From the NCBI RefSeq assembly GCF_020297055.1, contig NZ_JAIXCQ010000001.1, positions 383,610 through 447,609 on the forward strand: a DNA stretch of 64,000 nt. Direction: 5' to 3'. The translations under genes were made by a program, and so were the position numbers. This stretch comes from Isoptericola luteus. Its GTDB lineage: Bacteria > Actinomycetota > Actinomycetes > Actinomycetales > Cellulomonadaceae. The notes beneath the pieces were generated by a model. It saw only the letters and a program-made list of their open reading frames with translations. It did not search any database and was not told where the DNA came from. Of the stretch, positions 16,176-24,328 are shown piece by piece; positions within the stretch are counted from its first letter, which is position 1, and the number at the start of each line of letters is the position of its first letter.

Positions 16176-16529
16176 GTGGTGGAGATGACGCGCGAGGAGT
16201 TCGAGGACGCCGTCCGGGACGGGCTCGACGAGGTGCCGGCCGAGCTGGCGGCGATGATGGACAACGTCGTCGTCCTCGTGGAGGACGAGGCCCCGGCGGA
16301 CGACCCGGAGCTGCTGGGCCTGTACGAGGGGGTGCCGCTCACCGAGCGGGACCTCCACTGGGCCGCCGGCTCGCTGCCCGACCGGATCACGATCTACCGC
16401 AACCCCACCCTCGCGATCTGCGAGAGCCGCGAGGACGTCGTCGAGGAGGTCGCGGTCACCGTCGTGCACGAGATCGCGCACCACTTCGGGATCGACGACG
16501 ACCGGCTGCACGAGCTCGGCTGGGACTGA
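16176..16529 (+). CDS. Zincin-like metallopeptidase family protein
   Basis: 117-residue single-domain protein with the zinc-protease motif VVHEIAHHFGIDDDRLHELG (HExxH plus downstream His). It matches the small zincin-like family common in actinobacteria; substrate and activity are untested there. GTG 16176 is preferred because GAGGAT (16164-16169) lies six bases upstream, the leaderless arrangement seen elsewhere here; GTG 16158 and ATG 16185 are alternatives. It is divergent from the tRNA cluster. Confidence 0.85.
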   Translation: MVEMTREEFEDAVRDGLDEVPAELAAMMDNVVVLVEDEAPADDPELLGLYEGVPLTERDLHWAAGSLPDRITIYRNPTLAICESREDVVEEVAVTVVHEIAHHFGIDDDRLHELGWD

Positions 16530-16575
16530 CCCTTCACCGAGCCCGGAAGACCCGGCGAGGCGTCGGCGCAGGGGG

Positions 16576-18114
16576 TCAGCGGCGCGGCGAGTACTCCCAG
16601 TGCCACGCCTCGGGCTTGCGGCCACCCGCCTGCGCCCAGTCGGGGTTCTCCCAGCCGAACTCGCCCGCGTGGGCGACCAGCCACTCGTGCTGCGCCGACC
16701 CGAACCTCTCCACCCCACCGTTGAGGTCGACGGCCACGGCCCAGCCGTGGTTGGAGTAGCCGGGCATGGCGGCGAAGTAGCCGCGCGACGCCTTGGTGGC
16801 GACCTGCGCGTCGTACGAGCGGTAGGAGTCCCGGATCTTGAGGTGAGCGCCGAAGCGTGCGTGATACGCGGCGTCCAGCCGATCGAGCTGGTCCGCGGCG
16901 TCGCAGCGGAGGGTCTCGCCGCGGGCGAACGACGGCTGGCACAGATCGTCCGCGGGGATCCGCCCGTTCTCGTGGCCCGCGGTGTCGTCCGCGTGATCGG
17001 CGAGCGTGCGCGCGGCCTTGCGCGCCCCCTTGACCTCGGCCCGGAGCACCTCGGCGGGGGTGTCCGGCGCCGGCTCGATGTCGATCTGCCCGGTCTGCGC
17101 CTTGTCGAGGAGCGCCGTGAGGGATGCGGTGGCCTTCTCGATCTTCGCGTCCGGAGACGCCGCGCTCGTGGCGCCCTCGGTCGGCTCGGTGCCGGAGCCG
17201 TCGTCGGACGCCGGTCGCGTCGCACCGTCGGGAACGGCGGTGACGACGTCGAGCGTCGGCAGTCGGAGGCCGGCGGGTGACGGCGCCACCGCCCGCGGGG
17301 CGACGGCCTCGTCGGCCTTCGTGCGTCCCGGCGACGGCGTGGTCTCGGCCGTCTTGGACTTGGCCGACGCCTTGGCTTCCTTGGCTTCCTTGGCTTCCTT
17401 CGCCTTGGTCGCCTTGGTCGCCTTGGTCGCCTTGGTCGCCTTGGTCGCCTTGGTCGCCTTGGTCGCCTGGGCCGTCTTGGAGGGCTTGGACGCCTCGTCC
17501 TCGGCCCTGTCGTTCGCGGATGCGTCGGTGGTGCCGCGCTCGTCGAGGGACGTCCGCTCGGACGTCCGTGACGCGGCACGCGCCGCGGGCGTGGCCGCCC
17601 GCTCGGCGACGAGCTCTTGGAGCGCCTCGGCGCGGGCGGAGATCTTCTCGCGCTGCTTCTTCGTCACGGCCAGCGAGTCGCTCGTCACCGACGTCGCCCG
17701 GGCGAGCGCGGCCTGGGCGGCGCTGACGCTCTCCGACGACCCTGCGCCGGCCAGCGTCGCCGAACCGGCGAAGGCGGCGCCACTCACCGTGTCGGCCGCC
17801 ATGGTGCCAGCCGCCACGGTGCCGGCCGTCGACGCACCCGCCGACGCACCCGCCGACGCCGGGCCCGAGGCCGCGTCGCTGGTGGCCGCCACGCCGGTGC
17901 AGATCCCGGCGGTCAGCGCCATCACGGTCAGGGCGACCGGGACGGCGCCGCGGTGCCGCTCGCGCCAGGGCGCGCGCGACCGCGGCACGGGGCGCTGGGG
18001 GCGGTGGACGTCCCTGCGGCGGGGCAGAGGGGTCGCGGCAGGCCGGGCGTCGGGGGAGTCAGGGGTCGCTCCGCCGTCGGGCAGGGGGGAGCGCGGGGCG
18101 TCGTGCAGAGTCAA
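16576..18114 (-). CDS. Secreted VanY-like D,D-carboxypeptidase with Ala/Thr/Lys repeat region
   Basis: 512-residue cell-wall peptidase. A basic N-terminus leads into a hydrophobic segment (VALTVMALTAGICTGVAA, about residues 60-78), probably a signal anchor. The middle is Ala/Ser-rich with a lysine-rich tract of six or seven tandem ATK units followed by KEA units (about 216-245), which may bind wall polymers. The C-terminal M15 domain shows SNHGWAVAVDL and EAWHWEYSP with the zinc His/Asp residues. The longest frame begins at TTG 18114 with AGGA nine bases upstream; the true start is uncertain. Confidence 0.8.
   Translation of the reverse strand: MTLHDAPRSPLPDGGATPDSPDARPAATPLPRRRDVHRPQRPVPRSRAPWRERHRGAVPVALTVMALTAGICTGVAATSDAASGPASAGASAGASTAGTVAAGTMAADTVSGAAFAGSATLAGAGSSESVSAAQAALARATSVTSDSLAVTKKQREKISARAEALQELVAERAATPAARAASRTSERTSLDERGTTDASANDRAEDEASKPSKTAQATKATKATKATKATKATKATKAKEAKEAKEAKASAKSKTAETTPSPGRTKADEAVAPRAVAPSPAGLRLPTLDVVTAVPDGATRPASDDGSGTEPTEGATSAASPDAKIEKATASLTALLDKAQTGQIDIEPAPDTPAEVLRAEVKGARKAARTLADHADDTAGHENGRIPADDLCQPSFARGETLRCDAADQLDRLDAAYHARFGAHLKIRDSYRSYDAQVATKASRGYFAAMPGYSNHGWAVAVDLNGGVERFGSAQHEWLVAHAGEFGWENPDWAQAGGRKPEAWHWEYSPRR
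17397..17467. repeat. 9-bp tandem repeat coding Ala-Thr-Lys
   Basis: The unit GCCTTGGTC (plus-strand reading) repeats about seven times without interruption and is preceded by GCTTCCTTG-type 9-bp units. It lies inside the VanY-like gene and encodes the ATK/KEA tract. Units are nearly identical at DNA level, so copy number is likely to vary between strains. Confidence 0.85.
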
Positions 18115-18334
18115 GATGCGGGGTCCTGGGATCCTCGGGGAAGGGAAGCTCCTTCCATGGTGCGCACACGCACGACGTGCTCAGGACCGTTCACTTGAGC
18201 GTCAGACAAGGATCAGGTGCGGACCAGGGAACCGGGATGTGAAGGCCCGGACAACCAGGACACGGGTTGCCGCCGTCGACCACCGGCCCGCCGTTCACAG
18301 CGCCCGGACAGGGAGACGTTCCTAGGCTGAGGGC
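18115..18334. promoter_or_regulatory. Divergent region VanY-like/MscS
   Basis: 220 bases without a gene. On the plus side TAGGCT (18323-18328) is the -10 for the leaderless MscS transcript. Toward the VanY-like gene there is a long leader with a doubled TGTCCGGGC motif and a small GGAAGGAGCTTCC hairpin. A ligand-sensing leader is possible for a wall hydrolase, but no riboswitch consensus was recognised. Confidence 0.4.
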
Positions 18335-20062
18335 ATGCTCCCGTTCACCGATCCCGACCTCGGTGAGACCGCCGAGGCCACCGCCAGCCTCGCGGTCACC
18401 CTGGCATGGGCGGTCGGCGCGATCGTCGTCGCGTACGTGCTCGCGACGTTCGCGTCGGTCCTCATCCGGCGGCTGGGACGCCGGAACCCGCTGGTGCGGG
18501 ACATGGGACTGAGGATGCGGCGGCCGATGCGGGCCGTGCTCATGATCGTCGCGTTCTGGCTCGCGGTGCACCTGACCGCCGACCGGAACGAGCCGTGGTT
18601 CGACGCCGTCGGGCACGTGCTGCTCATCGCCACCATCATCGCCGTGGCCTGGCTGGTGGGCGCGGTGGCCTTCGTCGTGGAGGACCGCACCCTCGCCCGC
18701 TTCAGCGGCGACCGTGTGGACGACCGGCACGCCCGCCGGGTCCGTACGCAGGTCAACCTCGTGCGCCGGGTCACCGTCGCCGCCCTGGTGATCTGCGCGA
18801 TCGCGGCCGTGCTCCTCACGTTCCCCACCATGCAGGCCGCGGGGGCGAGCATCCTCGCCTCGGCGGGCGTCCTCTCGATCGTGCTCGGCGTCGCGGCGCA
18901 GTCGTCGCTGGCGAACGCGTTCGCGGGCATGCAGATCGCGTTCACCGACGCGATCCGGGTGGACGACGTGGTCGTCCTGAACGGTGAGTTCGGCCGCATC
19001 GAGGAGATCACGCTCACCTACGTCGTCGTGCACGCGTGGGACGACCGGCGGCTGATCCTGCCGTGCACCTACTTCACCACCACGCCCTTCGAGAACTGGA
19101 CCCGGCGCGCCGCCGACCTGCTCGGCACCGTGGTGCTGGACCTCGACTTCCAGGTGCCGATGGGCGAGCTGCGCGCCGAGCTGGACCGGCTGCTCGACTC
19201 GTCGGCCCTGTGGGACCGGCGCACCGGGGTGCTGCAGGTGACCGACGCGGTGGACGGCCGGGTCCGGGTGCGCGCCCTGGTGAGCGCGGCCGACGCCCCG
19301 ACGCTCTGGGACCTGCGCTGCTTCGTGCGGGAGGGCCTGGTCGAGTGGCTGCAGCGGGAGGTGCCGGAGGCGCTCCCGCGGATGCGGGTCGACGGCGTCA
19401 CCGCGCGCGCCGGCGCGCCGGGCCGGGCCGCGGACGGTGGTCCTGCCGGGGTCGAGGCCGTCGTCGACGGCGAGCCCGGCGACGAGCCGGACGCGGAGCA
19501 TGCCCGGGACGCGAAGGCCCGCGGCCGCGGACGCAAGGGCAAGGCTGGGGCCGCTCCGGCGGTCGTCCCGGCCAGAGCCCCGGTGCGGCACCGCGACCTG
19601 CCGTCGCCCACGCGCTCGACCGTTCGGCCCGCGACGCCCGGCAAGGGGCACGGGCAGGACCGGACCGTCGTGCTGGGCGCCGTCGAGCTCCCGGGCGAGG
19701 GCGGCGACCGGCCCCTCGACGCGACCGTCGTCATGCCCGCGATCGAGGACCTGGACGCGGAGCAGGGCAGCACCGCGGAGCGGTCGGCGCTGTACAGCGG
19801 CAGCGCGGAGGCGGAGGCCCGGTCCAAGCACTTCCACGGGCCCGGCCAGGACGTCATCGAGCAGCGCGAGCAGACCGCGCTCCTCCACCTGGGCGAAGCC
19901 GAGGTGGACGAAGAGAACGCGGCCGACACGGCCGACGTGGAACCGGCGGACGACGACGATCCGGCCGACGGCCGGAGCGGACGCCGGGGGCGGCTGGCGC
20001 CGGACTCCGGCGACGGAGGTCCCACCGGCGGACGGGGGGACGGCGGCGGCGACGGCAACTGA
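18335..20062 (+). CDS. MscS-family mechanosensitive channel with long disordered tail
   Basis: 575-residue membrane channel. Four hydrophobic segments occur within residues 20-170, followed by the pore-lining helix ASILASAGVLSIVLGVAAQSSLANAF and the MscS beta domain (DAIRVDDVVVLNGEFGRIEEITLTYVVV, then WDDRRLILPCTYFTTTPFENW). The usual fold ends near residue 350; the remaining 225 residues are Arg/Lys/Gly- then Asp/Glu-rich and disordered, an unusual extension. ATG 18335 has TAGGCT exactly six bases upstream. Confidence 0.9.
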   Translation: MLPFTDPDLGETAEATASLAVTLAWAVGAIVVAYVLATFASVLIRRLGRRNPLVRDMGLRMRRPMRAVLMIVAFWLAVHLTADRNEPWFDAVGHVLLIATIIAVAWLVGAVAFVVEDRTLARFSGDRVDDRHARRVRTQVNLVRRVTVAALVICAIAAVLLTFPTMQAAGASILASAGVLSIVLGVAAQSSLANAFAGMQIAFTDAIRVDDVVVLNGEFGRIEEITLTYVVVHAWDDRRLILPCTYFTTTPFENWTRRAADLLGTVVLDLDFQVPMGELRAELDRLLDSSALWDRRTGVLQVTDAVDGRVRVRALVSAADAPTLWDLRCFVREGLVEWLQREVPEALPRMRVDGVTARAGAPGRAADGGPAGVEAVVDGEPGDEPDAEHARDAKARGRGRKGKAGAAPAVVPARAPVRHRDLPSPTRSTVRPATPGKGHGQDRTVVLGAVELPGEGGDRPLDATVVMPAIEDLDAEQGSTAERSALYSGSAEAEARSKHFHGPGQDVIEQREQTALLHLGEAEVDEENAADTADVEPADDDDPADGRSGRRGRLAPDSGDGGPTGGRGDGGGDGN

Positions 20063-20150
20063 CCGCACGGGCAGGGAGCGACTCGGGCTGCGTCGGCGCC
20101 CGGTCTCAGCGGTCGTCAGCACTCGTCAGCCTCGTCGTGGGTACCGGTCG

Positions 20151-20987
20151 TCAGTGCCGGTCCTCGGTGCCGGCGAACCAGCGCAGGAACTCCGTGGGCA
20201 GGTCGTCGTCGGCCCCCGTGAGCCACATGAGCAGCTGGTCGGGATGGTCGGTGATGATCCCGTCGACGCCGGCGGACACCAGCGTGGCCCAGGTGTCCTT
20301 GTCGTTCACCGTCCAGGCGACCACGTGCAGTCCGGCGTCGTGGCACCGGGCCACCAGCGACGGGTCGGCGGAGATCATGGGCCAGGCGAGGCTCACGCCG
20401 GCCGCGCCGAGCGCAGTCGCCTTCTGCACCAGGTCGGGGTGGTCGCCCTCCGCCAGCAGCGCCCGCGGCACGGTAGGGGCGACCTCGCGCAGCGCGGCGA
20501 CGGTGGGCGGCTGGAAGCTCTGCCCCATGAACCGGTCGACCAGCCCGGCCGCCTCGACGGCACCCACGGTGACGGCGACCTCGTCCGGGGTCCAGTAGCC
20601 CTTGTACTCGCACAGCAGGTCCATGCCCGGGTGCGTGGCGAGGAACGCGAGGACCTCGTCGAGCGTCGGGATGCGCTGGCCCGCGAACTCGGGCGCGAAC
20701 CACGACCCGGCGTCGAGCTCGCGCAACGAGTCGACCGGCAGCCGGCCGACCGCCCCGGACCCGTCGGTGGTGGCGTCGACGGTCGCGTCGTGGATGACCA
20801 CCGGCACGCCGTCCGCGCTCAGGTGCACGTCGATCTCGACGACCTGGGCGCCCGCCCGCCACGCCGTCTCGAACGACGCCAGGGTGTTCTGCGGGGCGAC
20901 GCCGGGGCTCCCGCGGTGGGCGACGACGACCGGCCGTGGTGGCTGGCCCGCTCCGGCCGGGCGGGGGGTGGCGAGGAACGTGGTCAC
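20151..20987 (-). CDS. Glycerophosphodiester phosphodiesterase
   Basis: Hydrolyses glycerophosphodiesters from phospholipid turnover to glycerol-3-phosphate. It has 278 residues in a TIM-barrel: catalytic start VVAHRGSPGVAPQNTLASF, metal ligands EIDVHLSADGVPVVIHD, further CEYKGYW and TVNDKDTWATLVSAGVDGIITDHP. There is no clear signal peptide, so it is probably cytoplasmic. GTG 20987 is preceded by AAGGAG at six bases. A weak GTTCGTC/GTTCATC pair 22 bases apart lies about 110 bases upstream in the opposite orientation. Confidence 0.9.
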   Translation of the reverse strand: MTTFLATPRPAGAGQPPRPVVVAHRGSPGVAPQNTLASFETAWRAGAQVVEIDVHLSADGVPVVIHDATVDATTDGSGAVGRLPVDSLRELDAGSWFAPEFAGQRIPTLDEVLAFLATHPGMDLLCEYKGYWTPDEVAVTVGAVEAAGLVDRFMGQSFQPPTVAALREVAPTVPRALLAEGDHPDLVQKATALGAAGVSLAWPMISADPSLVARCHDAGLHVVAWTVNDKDTWATLVSAGVDGIITDHPDQLLMWLTGADDDLPTEFLRWFAGTEDRH

Positions 20988-21089
20988 GTGCCACTCCTTC
21001 GGCGATGCCGGACGTCGGATTCCTCACTGTAGGACCGCGGCGGCTCGAAGAGTGCGCGCCGGACCGTGCCGCACCGGATCGGTGGCGTT

Positions 21090-21118
21090 GTTCGTCCGCT
21101 GTCTGCGGGCCGTTCATC
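21090..21118 (+). promoter_or_regulatory. Weak PHO-box-like repeats near tRNA-Lys and GDPD
   Basis: GTTCGTC (21090-21096) and GTTCATC (21112-21118) are spaced 22 bases, twice the 11-base PHO period, with a degenerate middle unit. It points away from the phosphodiesterase gene, so assignment is tentative. Confidence 0.25.
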
Positions 21119-21139
21119 CGGCGCCGCGCCGCGTAGGGG

Positions 21140-21212
21140 TGGGCCCCCCGGGGATCGAACCCGGAACCCGCGGATTAAAAGTCCGCTGCTCTGCCGATTG
21201 AGCTAGAGGCCC
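21140..21212 (-). tRNA. tRNA-Lys (TTT)
   Basis: 73-nt cloverleaf with acceptor GGGCCTC/GGGGCCC and discriminator A. The anticodon loop is CTTTTAA with anticodon TTT and the T-arm is CGGGTTCGATCCCCG. CCA is not encoded. Confidence 0.95.
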
Positions 21213-21484
21213 GCCGTCGACCGTCCGCGGGGCGGGAGGCGGCTGCGCACAGCGTACGCGGGGGCGGGGCCGCCTTGGATGCGACGGACCCGCGCCGTCG
21301 TGCGAACGACCGGTGCTGGAGGCCACGGTCACGGCCCGGAGGGCAACCTATCTGAGCGCCGAGACCGTGTCACCCGCAGTCTCAGCTCGTGGGAGATCTT
21401 GCCCTGATCGCGTCTCATCGTTGCTTTGGCACCCGGACCCTGTTTCGGTGGAGCAGTACGCCCGGACCATCGAGAGGAGCGTCC

Positions 21485-21766
21485 ATGCTCACCGTGACCG
21501 ACAACGCCCGGACCGCCGTGCAGGATCTTGCCCAGCAGGCGGGGGTACCGGACGAGGGCGGCCTGCGGATCGCGCAGTCCGCCGGCCAGCCCGGCAACTT
21601 CGAGCTGGCGCTCGTTCCCGCGCCCCAGCCCGACGACCAGGTCGTCGAGGAGGAGGCGCCGCACGTCTTCGTCGAGGCTCAGGCGGCACCCGCCCTCGAC
21701 ACCCTCACGCTCGACACCGACCCCGAGGCCCAGGGGCCCGGGTTCGTGCTCACGCCTCAGGCCTGA
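21485..21766 (+). CDS. IscA/HesB-fold protein lacking all cysteines
   Basis: 93-residue protein whose start LTVTDNARTAVQDLAQQAGVPDEGGLRIA and later beta segments resemble the IscA/HesB iron-sulfur carrier fold. However, there is no cysteine anywhere, so the three ligands of true A-type carriers are absent. It is an actinobacterial side branch often labelled iron-sulfur biosynthesis or adhesin; it cannot carry a cluster in the usual way. The ATG at 21485 follows GAGAGGAG. It ends before a strong hairpin. Confidence 0.7.
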   Translation: MLTVTDNARTAVQDLAQQAGVPDEGGLRIAQSAGQPGNFELALVPAPQPDDQVVEEEAPHVFVEAQAAPALDTLTLDTDPEAQGPGFVLTPQA

Positions 21767-21783
21767 GCCACTTCTTGTCAGGC

Positions 21784-21820
21784 CGACGGGGACGGACCGG
21801 TGACCGGTCCGTCCCCGTCG
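21784..21820. terminator. Perfect bidirectional terminator hairpin
   Basis: Arms of 18 bp beginning CGACGGGGACGGACC are exactly complementary around a single central G. It lies between the convergent IscA-fold and M50B genes. Confidence 0.8.
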
Positions 21821-22573
21821 TCATGCCCCGCTCGCGGGCTCGACGATCCAGGTGGCGCCGAGCACGAGGCAGCCGACGGTGACGAGCAGGAACACGATCA
21901 CCCACAGGATGCCGGTGGTCCGCGTGAGCGTGCCGAGCTGGTCGGCGTCGGACCGCCGGGCCCGGCCCTGCGAGCGCTGCGCCTGCAGCTCGAAGACGGG
22001 GCGGACGGAACCCAGCAGCAGGAACCACGTGACCGCGTAGGCGACGGTCGACTGCGCCTCGGGCTCCAGCCACCAGGAGACCGCCACGAGCGCGCCGCCG
22101 CTGATGAGGACCGACCAGAGCCCGAACCAGTTGCGGATCTTGAGCAGGAGCAGGGCGAGCAGCACGACGAGCAGCCACAGCAGCCCGACGGCGTAGCCCT
22201 GGCGCAGCAGCCACGCGGCGCCCAGCCCGGTCAGGCCGGGGCCGACGTAGCCGGCGAAGGCCGTGACGATCATGCCGAACCCGCGCGCCCGCCCGGCGGA
22301 CACGGTGAGGCCGGAGGTGTCCGAGTGCAGGCGGATCCCGTCCAGCCGGCGGCCGGTGAGCATCGCGGCGACGGCGTGCGCGCCCTCGTGGGCGATGGTC
22401 ACGACGTGCCGTGCCACCCGCCACACGGGCGTCACGAGCACGACGGCCAGCGCCACCAGCCCGGCGGCGAGCACGACCGTCTGCGACGGCGGGTCCACCG
22501 GCGTGGTCGCCGCCGTCCAGATCTGTCCGATCACGTCCACGGTGGTCTCCAGGAAGTCGTCCACGGCGGACAT
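21821..22573 (-). CDS. M50B-type membrane metallopeptidase
   Basis: 250-residue polytopic membrane protein with the zinc motif HEGAH inside a hydrophobic helix (VVTIAHEGAHAVAAMLTG, about residues 57-74), followed by several transmembrane helices. This is the actinobacterial M50B peptidase-like family related to site-2 proteases, which cleave membrane-embedded regulators; the substrate is unknown. No typical NPDG-like second motif was clearly seen. ATG 22573 has only a weak ribosome site. The opposite upstream side is rich in inverted repeats. Confidence 0.8.
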   Translation of the reverse strand: MSAVDDFLETTVDVIGQIWTAATTPVDPPSQTVVLAAGLVALAVVLVTPVWRVARHVVTIAHEGAHAVAAMLTGRRLDGIRLHSDTSGLTVSAGRARGFGMIVTAFAGYVGPGLTGLGAAWLLRQGYAVGLLWLLVVLLALLLLKIRNWFGLWSVLISGGALVAVSWWLEPEAQSTVAYAVTWFLLLGSVRPVFELQAQRSQGRARRSDADQLGTLTRTTGILWVIVFLLVTVGCLVLGATWIVEPASGA

Positions 22574-22589
22574 TCCACCACGACAGCCT

Positions 22590-22660
22590 GATCACGACGG
22601 CAGTTCGTGATCAAAGCGGCAGAACGAACTGCCGACCGGATCACGAACTGCCGCGGTGAT
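22590..22660. repeat. Cluster of nested inverted repeats (GATCACGA / CGGCAGTT motifs)
   Basis: Three overlapping palindromes occur. GATCACGA/TCGTGATC flank CGGCAGT at 22590-22612. CGGCAG/CTGCCG occurs at 22617-22634. A perfect 15-bp pair, CGGCAGTTCGTGATC (22598-22612) and GATCACGAACTGCCG (22639-22653), encloses both. It lies between divergent genes and resembles a multi-site operator or a mobile palindromic element. Confidence 0.6.
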
Positions 22661-22701
22661 CGCCCCGGAGCGTGCTGTCCGCCGTCGGTGCGCCGGCGTG
22701 C

Positions 22702-22822
22702 GACAATGGGGTCAGGTGGCTGCGCGTCCGCGCGCCCCGCGTCGTGGTGATCCCCCTGGATTGTGTGCGGCGGACCCCGACCCGACGTCTCCGACGTCCG
22801 AGCCCGAGAGGCCCCCCTTTCT
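22702..22822 (+). promoter_or_regulatory. Promoter and structured leader of the DEAD-box helicase gene
   Basis: GACAAT (22702-22707) is a good -10 candidate, giving a leader of about 108 bases before the GTG at 22823. The leader holds GACGTCTCCGACGTC, an inverted repeat, and a GAGAGG ribosome site followed by a C-tract. Long leaders are common on cold-responsive helicase genes. Confidence 0.4.
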
Positions 22823-24265
22823 GTGACTTCCTTTGCCGATTTCGGCCTGCCCACGCCCGTCGTCCGTCTGCTGACGGACCAGGGCATCACTGCTCCCTTC
22901 CCCATCCAGACGGCGTCCCTGCCGGACACGCTCGCGGGCTCCGACGTCCTCGGCCGCGGCCGCACGGGCTCCGGCAAGACGCTCGCCTTCTCGCTGCCGG
23001 TCGTGACCCGGCTCGCGACGTCGGCGGCCAAGGCTGTCGCGGCGGGCAAGCCCCGCCGTCGGCCCGGCCGGCCGCGCGCGCTGGTGCTCTGTCCCACCCG
23101 TGAGCTCGCCAACCAGATCAACGCCGTGCTGGAGCCGCTCGCGGCGGCGCTCGGCCTGAAGACGACGACGATCTTCGGCGGCGTGGCACAGTCGCGCCAG
23201 GTGACCGCGCTCGCGGGCGGCGTCGACGTCGTCATCGCCTGCCCGGGGCGCCTCGAGGACCTGCTGGGCCAGAAGCACCTGTTCCTCGACGACATCGAGA
23301 TCACGGTGCTCGACGAGGCCGACCACATGGCCGACCTCGGCTTCCTGCCCGGCGTCAAGCGCATCATGGACCGCACGCCGTCGGTGGGGCAGCGCCTGCT
23401 GTTCTCCGCGACGCTGGACAACGGCGTCGACGTGCTCGTCAAGCGCTACCTGAAGACCCCGGTCACCCACTCGGTCGACGACGCCGCCGCGCCGCCGCCG
23501 CAGATGACCCACCACATCCTCGCGGTCTCCGACGCCGACGCGAAGAAGGACGTGGTGCACGCGCTGGCGTCCGGCACGGGTCGTCGCGTCCTGTTCACCC
23601 GCACCAAGCACCAGGCGAAGAAGCTGGCCAAGCAGCTCACCGGCGCGGGCGTGCCCGCCGTCGACCTGCACGGCAACCTCGGGCAGGGGGCGCGCGAGCG
23701 CAACCTCGCGGCGTTCTCGTCCGGCTCGGTGAAGGTGCTGGTCGCCACGGACATCGCGGCGCGCGGCATCCACGTGGACGACGTCGAGCTCGTCGTGCAC
23801 GTCGACCCGCCGGCCGAGCACAAGGCGTACCTGCACCGCTCCGGGCGGACGGCGCGGGCCGGCTCGGTGGGCGACGTCGTGACCGTGATGCTCCCCGAGC
23901 AGCGCGGCGACGTGCGCGACCTGACGCGCAAGGCGAAGATCTCCGCGCGCCCGCAGCCGGTGACGCCGGGGGACGCGACGGTGTCCGCCCTCGTCGGCGA
24001 GCTCGCCCCCTACGTCAAGCCGGCGCCCGCGCCCGCGCCGCAGCAGCCCTCGCGGAAGAGCCAGGGCCAGGGTCAGGGCCGTTCCAGGTCCGGCCAGTCG
24101 GCGGGCTCCCGCCACGGTTCCGGCACGCAGGGCGTCTCGCACGGGGGTGGCTCGTACGGCGGTGGCGCCCAGGCCGGGTCCCGCGCAGACGGCGCCCCCG
24201 GGCAGCCGGGACAGCGCCGTCGTCGGCGTGGTGGCCGCGGCCGCGGGCCGCGCGTCGGCGCCTGA
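22823..24265 (+). CDS. DEAD-box RNA helicase
   Basis: 480-residue ATP-dependent RNA helicase. Motifs in order: Q motif region FADFGLPTPVVRLLTDQGITAPFPIQ, motif I GRTGSGKT, PTRELANQ, motif II VLDEADHMADLG, motif III FSATLD, then the second RecA domain with ATDIAARGIHVDD and HRSGRTARAG. The last 80 residues are Gln/Gly/Ser/Arg-rich and disordered, ending RRRRGGRGRGPRVGA, a typical RNA-binding tail. Start GTG 22823 lies after a long leader. Role is likely ribosome assembly or mRNA turnover. Confidence 0.92.
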   Translation: MTSFADFGLPTPVVRLLTDQGITAPFPIQTASLPDTLAGSDVLGRGRTGSGKTLAFSLPVVTRLATSAAKAVAAGKPRRRPGRPRALVLCPTRELANQINAVLEPLAAALGLKTTTIFGGVAQSRQVTALAGGVDVVIACPGRLEDLLGQKHLFLDDIEITVLDEADHMADLGFLPGVKRIMDRTPSVGQRLLFSATLDNGVDVLVKRYLKTPVTHSVDDAAAPPPQMTHHILAVSDADAKKDVVHALASGTGRRVLFTRTKHQAKKLAKQLTGAGVPAVDLHGNLGQGARERNLAAFSSGSVKVLVATDIAARGIHVDDVELVVHVDPPAEHKAYLHRSGRTARAGSVGDVVTVMLPEQRGDVRDLTRKAKISARPQPVTPGDATVSALVGELAPYVKPAPAPAPQQPSRKSQGQGQGRSRSGQSAGSRHGSGTQGVSHGGGSYGGGAQAGSRADGAPGQPGQRRRRRGGRGRGPRVGA

Positions 24266-24328
24266 CCATCCGCGCCCGGGGCGGAACACCCGCGACCGGG
24301 CCTCGGTTGTCACCCACGGAGGTGTCAG

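Noticed and set aside
18115-18334. Possible c-di-AMP (ydaO-type) riboswitch before the VanY-like gene.
   Set aside because: The setting fits, but I could not match the conserved core bases by eye. A covariance-model search would decide.
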